From: JARRON01 sp037383845
Lineage (GTDB): Bacteria; Pseudomonadota; Gammaproteobacteria; Steroidobacterales; XN24
Assembly (NCBI GenBank): GCA_037383845.1
Contig: JARRON010000047.1
Span: forward strand, 1-17,334
Reading direction: 5' to 3'
DNA: 17,334 bases
This document shows positions 14,001 to 17,334 of this stretch, one piece after another (the first letter of the stretch is position 1; every line of letters starts with the position of its first letter). The position numbers and the translations under genes were made by a program. The notes below the pieces were generated by a model. The model was not told the origin of the DNA and ran no database searches. It saw nothing but the letters and a program-made list of their open reading frames with translations.

Positions 14001-14019
14001 TTGACTAATAACTAGTCGA
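14001..14019. repeat. AT-rich inverted repeat upstream of the chitinase gene
   Basis: GACTA (14003-14007) and TAGTC (14013-14017) flank ATAAC, in an otherwise very GC-rich stretch 72 nt upstream of the chitinase start codon. The arms extend to seven bases with one mismatch. It places stops in all three plus-strand frames (TGA, TAA-TAA, TAG). It could be an operator for the chitinase gene. Confidence 0.4.
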
Positions 14020-14150
14020 CGGGAAGGCGGATTTCCACGGCGTAACGACGGGCGAAGCGCGTGACGGGGCTCGCCCCTTCGCAGGCGACGAAACGTCCGG
14101 ACAGGCCGGACGGTATGGGCCGGGTGGTCCGGCCGGGTTCGCTTACCCGG

Positions 14151-14190
14151 AATACAAAGGCCCCGGGCCGGAAGAATCCTGCCCGGGGCC
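14151..14190 (-). terminator. Rho-independent terminator of the His/Pro-repeat gene
   Basis: GGCCCCGGGC (14159-14168) and GCCCGGGGCC (14181-14190) form a perfect 10-bp stem with a 12-nt loop. On the minus strand it is followed by TTTGTATT (complement of 14151-14158). It lies 33 nt past the stop of the gene ending at 14224, so it ends that transcript before the chitinase gene. Confidence 0.75.
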
Positions 14191-14223
14191 CGGTAAAACC
14201 AGCGCCAGGGGGGTCGAGCGCCG

Positions 14224-14625
14224 CTAAATGCTCAGGGGCTCTTCCTTCGCCCGCGCCTTGCCCAGATCCCGGCCAAGCTCGGGTGCCATACCGGCCTTGC
14301 CGCTGTAGGGACACACCGGCGGATGCCCTTCGGGCAGGTCCAGCTGGCCGTGGCCGGTGACAGGCGGATGGCCCTCGGGAAGTGACCGGTGGCCATAGCC
14401 GGCAACCGGCGGATGGCCCTCGGGCAGGATGGGCGGGTGATTCTCCGGCAGACCGGAATGGGCCCACTTGCCCGCGGGAAGGGGGTGCGCGCGGAGGTCA
14501 GCGTGCACCAGGGGCCCGGAGACCTGGGCGTAGGCCGGCTCCGGCGCATGCTGGCCTGCGAGGCCGAAGCCTCCCAGGAGGATCACGGCGCCGATGGCCA
14601 GGACAAGGCGGGTTCTGGGCTGCAT
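14224..14625 (-). CDS. Secreted His/Pro protein with LPEGHPPV repeats
   Basis: A 133-residue exported protein. Two adjacent starts exist (GTG at 14628, ATG at 14625); ATG is chosen because GGGAGG (14631-14636 on the minus strand) is then five bases away. Residues 1-33 are a signal peptide (RTRLVLAIGAVILLGGFGLAG, possible cleavage at AYA). The mature part carries LPENHPPI (59-66) and three exact LPEGHPPV copies (67-74, 82-89, 97-104) with eight- or seven-residue spacers, each bearing a His. A single Cys (105) follows the last repeat. The His-rich repeats suggest metal or haem-iron binding or cell-wall contact; this is inference. It has its own promoter and terminator. I do not know the family. 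Confidence 0.78.
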   Translation of the reverse strand: MQPRTRLVLAIGAVILLGGFGLAGQHAPEPAYAQVSGPLVHADLRAHPLPAGKWAHSGLPENHPPILPEGHPPVAGYGHRSLPEGHPPVTGHGQLDLPEGHPPVCPYSGKAGMAPELGRDLGKARAKEEPLSI

Positions 14626-14663
14626 CACTACCTCCCGTCGGGGTTGCGACTTTACGGTTTCTA

Positions 14664-14692
14664 CTTATATCAATCGCAGACCGCGCTGTCGC
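14664..14692 (-). promoter_or_regulatory. Sigma-70 promoter of the His/Pro-repeat gene
   Basis: On the minus strand: GCGACA (-35, complement of 14687-14692, four of six), a 17-nt spacer, and TATAAG (-10, complement of 14664-14669, five of six) preceded by TGA, an extended -10. Transcription would start near 14657, leaving a 32-nt leader with the Shine-Dalgarno at 14631-14636. It lies just after the TrkA-C gene, so the small gene can be expressed alone. Confidence 0.6.
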
Positions 14693-14755
14693 GGATTCAG
14701 GCGCAGCAGAACGAATTCGGGGCCCGGCGGGGCCGCGCGGGTGGCTGCCGCAGGC

Positions 14756-15538
14756 TCAGCCGGAGTCGCCGTCGGCTTCCCGGTCCCGGCGCTCCTGCGC
14801 TTCCACGACTTCCTCCTGCTCGGCCACGGCCTCTTCGTGGGCCATGTCGCCGGAGGACCCCCGCCGCCGCTCGTCCAGCTGCTGCAGGGCCTCGACCCGG
14901 CCGTAGATGACGAGCCGGTCGCCGGGTGCCAGCCGGGTATCGGCCTGGGGAGTGCCGAGGAAGGTCTCGTCGCTGCGGTGGATGGCCAGTACCACCAGCC
15001 CTTCCTCGCCGATGCAGCTGTCGCCGAGGGTCTGGCCCGCCAGCCAGTCGTTCTCTTCCACCTGCATGTCCACGAGACGGTAGTCACCGCTCAGGTGCAT
15101 CAGGCTGGCGTAGTCCCGGACGTTGAGATCGGTGTGACGGGCCAGCCAGTGGCTCACCAGGTTGGACAGGTGCCGGTCCACCCAGGCGCTGGTGGAGACC
15201 AGCCACAGCACGGCCATGCCCAGCACCAGGGCGGCGATCTTCACCCAGAAGGCCAGGTCTCCTTCCCGGCCCACGAACGTGAAGATCAGCGAGGTGATGC
15301 CCGTGACGATGCCCGCGTTGCCCAGGAACATCAGCCACATGATGATCCGACGGCGCACGGGATGATTGACGATGCGCTCGGATTCCTCGGTGGTGAACCC
15401 TGCGCCTGTGAACGCGGAGCGCGCCTGGAAACGGGCCAGCTCCCGGGATACTCCCGTGTGCACCAGGGCGATGGCCGCGACGCGGGTGATGAGAATGGAC
15501 AGGGTGACGACGAGGATCAGGGAAATCGGTCCGAGCAA
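14756..15538 (-). CDS. TrkA-C (RCK_C) domain membrane protein
   Basis: A 260-residue inner-membrane protein. Helices lie at about 4-26, 66-88 and 96-117; between the first two is the conserved stretch ARFQARSAFTGAGFTTEESE (35-54) followed by NHPVRRR. Residues 150-221 form a TrkA-C/RCK_C ligand-binding domain (VDMQVEENDWLAGQTL, then LAPGDRLVIYGR). The tail (222-260) is charged and coiled. RCK_C domains gate cation transport in response to small ligands, so a role in ion homeostasis is likely; transport itself is unproven. It starts with TTG at 15538: GGAGG (15543-15547) sits four bases upstream and no ATG or GTG lies near. The 26-nt gap to the nuclease gene implies one operon. Confidence 0.88.
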   Translation of the reverse strand: MLGPISLILVVTLSILITRVAAIALVHTGVSRELARFQARSAFTGAGFTTEESERIVNHPVRRRIIMWLMFLGNAGIVTGITSLIFTFVGREGDLAFWVKIAALVLGMAVLWLVSTSAWVDRHLSNLVSHWLARHTDLNVRDYASLMHLSGDYRLVDMQVEENDWLAGQTLGDSCIGEEGLVVLAIHRSDETFLGTPQADTRLAPGDRLVIYGRVEALQQLDERRRGSSGDMAHEEAVAEQEEVVEAQERRDREADGDSG

Positions 15539-15542
15539 GATG

Positions 15543-15547
15543 CCTCC
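15543..15547 (-). promoter_or_regulatory. Shine-Dalgarno fixing a TTG start
   Basis: GGAGG on the minus strand, followed by CATC and then TTG. It is the only good ribosome binding site in reach and supports the rare TTG as start of the TrkA-C protein. Confidence 0.65.
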
Positions 15548-15564
15548 GTTGGCTGGTGCGGGTC

Positions 15565-17028
15565 TCAGCGGCCCGCCAGGGCGTCAGTGAGGCGGACCAG
15601 GGCCAGCGTATCAAGGGCGCAGTATTCGCGCAGGCGACGGCGTAGGACGGCGCGCCGCTCCGGGTCCAGGTCCGGGTCCATGAGCTCGAGGAAGGCCTCC
15701 GAGGCCCCGGTGCCCTCCCGGATCTCTTCCAGCGAGTCGTAGTCCAGGTCCGGCGCTACCGTGGGCAGCACCGCCTTGATGGACCAGGAGCCGAGCATGT
15801 CCGGGTGGTAGTAGTTGGCCCGTGTCAGCGGGTGCAGGTCATACAGGCGGTCCGTGACCGCATGCAGTGCCGGCGCCAGGTCTGGGAACATCTTTGCCAG
15901 GGCTTCCAGGACGCCGGCCTCATAGTCGGTATAGACGAACACGGGCCCGGAATCCCCCAGGGCTGCCAGCAGGGACTCGGCGCAGCCGCGCATGGGCGGG
16001 CTCGTCCCGTCCGCCAGCCATTCCGAGTGGGCCAGGTGCCCGTCGCGGGTCCGGACGTGGCAGGACCACTGGAACGGCAGGGGCTGGTAGGGCCGGGTGC
16101 CGGGCCAGACCGGCACCGCGAACGACACGGTTTCGAAGTCGAAGTAGTAGCGCGGCCAGCCGAGGGCATCCAGGGCCTGTGCGGCGGCGGGCTTGAGGTC
16201 CGGTCCGCCGGCCACGGTGACCCGGCGCACCCATTCCTGGGTCTCGCTGGTCAGCGTGCCGGCCGGTACGTCGCGGATGTCCTCGATGCCCGCCGCCAGG
16301 AGTTCCCGGACAACTTTGCCCCGGCCGGGGAGCCGGCTGACCGGGTAATCGGGTCCGGGTGGCGTGCAGTACGATAGGAACTCGCAGGGGTACGGTTTGC
16401 GGCAGTGGGGGCCGACGCCGATGTCCGGCTCCGTGCCGGCGAGCACCTCGCGGTATTCGGCAACCCGGCGCGGCACCTGGTCCACCAGCGGGGCGACCGC
16501 CTCCGTGAGGTCTTCGCAGACCAGAAGGCCCTCGTAGTCGTCGTCGCCGGGATAGACGAACGTGTTGTCGATGCGGGCCAGTTCGATGACGTCCGGGGCA
16601 AGGCCATTGCCGGCCAGCACCCAGGCCTGCACCGCGCAGTCGATGTGGTTCACGGGCTTCACCGACGTGGAAGATTTGACCTCGATGAGCCGGATGCGGT
16701 CTTCGTTGTCGCGCATGAGGATATCTGCGCGGATCAGCACGCCCTCGTGCCGGAAAGTGGCCTCGTACAGAGTGAAAGGGCCCGGGCGGGCGACGCGCTC
16801 AGCGGTTTCGGCCAGCGCTTCCGACAGCGCCTGGTCGTGCTCCACCAGCGTCCCGCCGGGAAACAGCCGGCGGGCGATGTCGCCCACCTCGTGACCGACC
16901 TTGAACGCCCGCTCCATGGAGGCCGTGGTCTGTCCCTTCTCGCGGGCATGCACGGCAAGCCAGAGCCGCTTCGGGCACTGCCAGCCCGCCAGCATCTTTG
17001 TCTTGGAGAGGAAGTAGCCCTTCTGCAT
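15565..17028 (-). CDS. DUF2779 protein: Cas4-like PD-(D/E)XK nuclease plus DEDDy exonuclease domain
   Basis: A 487-residue cytoplasmic protein with two nuclease-like parts. N-terminal part (about 1-225): C18 in WQCPKRLW, D102 in LIRADILM, E116 and K118 in IEVKSS, and C209, C215, C221 near HCRKPYPCEFLSYC; the single early Cys plus late Cys trio is the Fe-S layout of Cas4/AddB-type nucleases. C-terminal part (about 290-487): DFET (297-300), D368 in YTDYEAG, and Y469-x3-D473 in YCALDT, the acidic set of a DEDDy 3'-5' exonuclease. ATG at 17028 is preferred, because the upstream in-frame GTG at 17076 overlaps the -10 box; its ribosome binding site is weak. The family is usually annotated only as DUF2779; substrate and role are unknown. 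Confidence 0.88.
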   Translation of the reverse strand: MQKGYFLSKTKMLAGWQCPKRLWLAVHAREKGQTTASMERAFKVGHEVGDIARRLFPGGTLVEHDQALSEALAETAERVARPGPFTLYEATFRHEGVLIRADILMRDNEDRIRLIEVKSSTSVKPVNHIDCAVQAWVLAGNGLAPDVIELARIDNTFVYPGDDDYEGLLVCEDLTEAVAPLVDQVPRRVAEYREVLAGTEPDIGVGPHCRKPYPCEFLSYCTPPGPDYPVSRLPGRGKVVRELLAAGIEDIRDVPAGTLTSETQEWVRRVTVAGGPDLKPAAAQALDALGWPRYYFDFETVSFAVPVWPGTRPYQPLPFQWSCHVRTRDGHLAHSEWLADGTSPPMRGCAESLLAALGDSGPVFVYTDYEAGVLEALAKMFPDLAPALHAVTDRLYDLHPLTRANYYHPDMLGSWSIKAVLPTVAPDLDYDSLEEIREGTGASEAFLELMDPDLDPERRAVLRRRLREYCALDTLALVRLTDALAGR

Positions 17029-17074
17029 GGTTGTATCGCCGACGGGAACGCGTGGCTTTCGGTGCAAGTCTGCC

Positions 17075-17080
17075 ACTATA
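17075..17080 (-). promoter_or_regulatory. Candidate -10 box of the nuclease/TrkA-C operon
   Basis: TATAGT on the minus strand, a five-of-six -10 match, puts +1 near 17068, leaving a 40-nt leader to the ATG at 17028. A -35 at the right distance is not evident. Confidence 0.4.
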
Positions 17081-17112
17081 GACGCCGTCCGGGCTCACGG
17101 GGCGAGCCCGGC

Positions 17113-17152
17113 GCGCACCCTCACCCCAACCCCTCTCCCTCGAGGGAGAGGG
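17113..17152. repeat. Dispersed-type intergenic repeat with a 22-nt palindrome
   Basis: GCGCACCCTCA (17113-17123) leads into CCCCAACCCCTCTCC and the perfect 22-nt palindrome at 17131-17152, centred on CCTCGAGG. The wording CCCTCACCCCAACCCCTCTC is typical of dispersed intergenic repeats in GC-rich bacterial genomes, often scattered in many copies. The same 11 bases that open it close the window at 17324-17334, so a second copy probably starts there. It lies upstream of the minus-strand operon. Confidence 0.65.
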
Positions 17153-17189
17153 ACGGATATCCGGCGGTCACGGGGTTCCGTGTGGATGC

Positions 17190-17282
17190 GACGAAGCGCA
17201 AGCGGTATCTCTGAGCGAAGCGGGGTATCCCCGGAGCGAAGCGGGTTATCCCGGAGCGAAGGGGGGGTATCTCGGAGCGAAG
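17190..17282. repeat. 20-21 bp tandem repeat
   Basis: GAGCGAAG recurs at 17213, 17234, 17254 and 17275, a period of 20-21 bp; units read close to CGGAGCGAAGCGGGTTATCC. A diverged extra unit (GACGAAG at 17190) precedes it. Within units, GGGGTATCCCC (17222-17232) is a small palindrome. The region is non-coding on both strands as far as I can see, and only 9-134 bases from the flanking repeat copies. Confidence 0.75.
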
Positions 17283-17323
17283 GGTTCTGCGTACACCGTG
17301 GCGCGTTCAGGACGGTGAGCGAT

Positions 17324-17334
17324 GCGCACCCTCA
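17324..17334. repeat. Partial second copy of the dispersed repeat at the window end
   Basis: GCGCACCCTCA here repeats 17113-17123 exactly and is cut by the end of the window. Together the two copies would bracket the tandem repeat. Confidence 0.4.

Noticed and set aside
14012..14467. A 151-codon minus-strand frame overlapping the His/Pro-repeat gene
   Set aside because: It runs in another frame through a gene with a signal peptide, promoter and terminator, and through that terminator; only its last 46 codons look protein-like and are noted separately as a possible remnant.
17190..17282. CRISPR array
   Set aside because: Units are tandem with no unique spacers of regular length, and no cas genes are present; the Cas4-like fold nearby belongs to a DUF2779 protein.

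Overview
The window is about two-thirds G+C by eye and carries typical proteobacterial genes: Shine-Dalgarno-led ORFs, a Tat-exported protein, an AbgT transporter, an OmpA-domain envelope protein and a NarX/NarL-type two-component pair. The gene content suggests a free-living, perhaps halophilic or marine, gammaproteobacterium. No rRNA, tRNA or marker gene is present to fix the taxon, so this is inference. I see no insertion sequence, integrase, CRISPR array or tRNA.

Layout. (1) 1-2268, plus strand: an MFS permease, then a two-gene overlap of a Tat-exported HIRAN-domain protein and a 66-residue hypothetical. (2) 2470-5892, minus strand: from right to left, a DUF3846-like small protein, a soluble PAS histidine kinase overlapping its LuxR-type response regulator, then two very small exported or membrane proteins. 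The intergenic stretches at 5279-5577 and 5893-6500 hold inverted repeats and possible gene debris. (3) 6501-12101, plus strand: a secreted helical protein, a two-helix membrane protein, a threefold REP-like palindrome, a YahK-type zinc alcohol dehydrogenase, an AbgT-family transporter, a membrane-tethered HhH protein followed by an inner-membrane-anchored TSP3/OmpA protein, and a charged coiled-coil protein. This run ends at a good intrinsic terminator (12168-12200). (4) 12376-17028, minus strand: from right to left, a DUF2779 protein combining a Cas4-like Fe-S PD-(D/E)XK nuclease with a DEDDy exonuclease domain, a TrkA-C membrane protein 26 nt behind it, a secreted His/Pro-repeat protein with its own promoter and terminator, and a secreted GH18 chitinase. 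(5) 17113-17334: a palindromic dispersed-type repeat and a 20-21 bp tandem repeat.

Most genes look like ordinary chromosomal housekeeping or accessory genes. The most interesting items are the double-nuclease protein with its K+-transport-like membrane neighbour, the LPEGHPPV-repeat secreted protein, the HIRAN domain behind a Tat signal, and the dispersed palindromic and tandem repeats. No complete, recognisable defence or mobile system is visible. All family assignments were made by reading motifs, without database searches.
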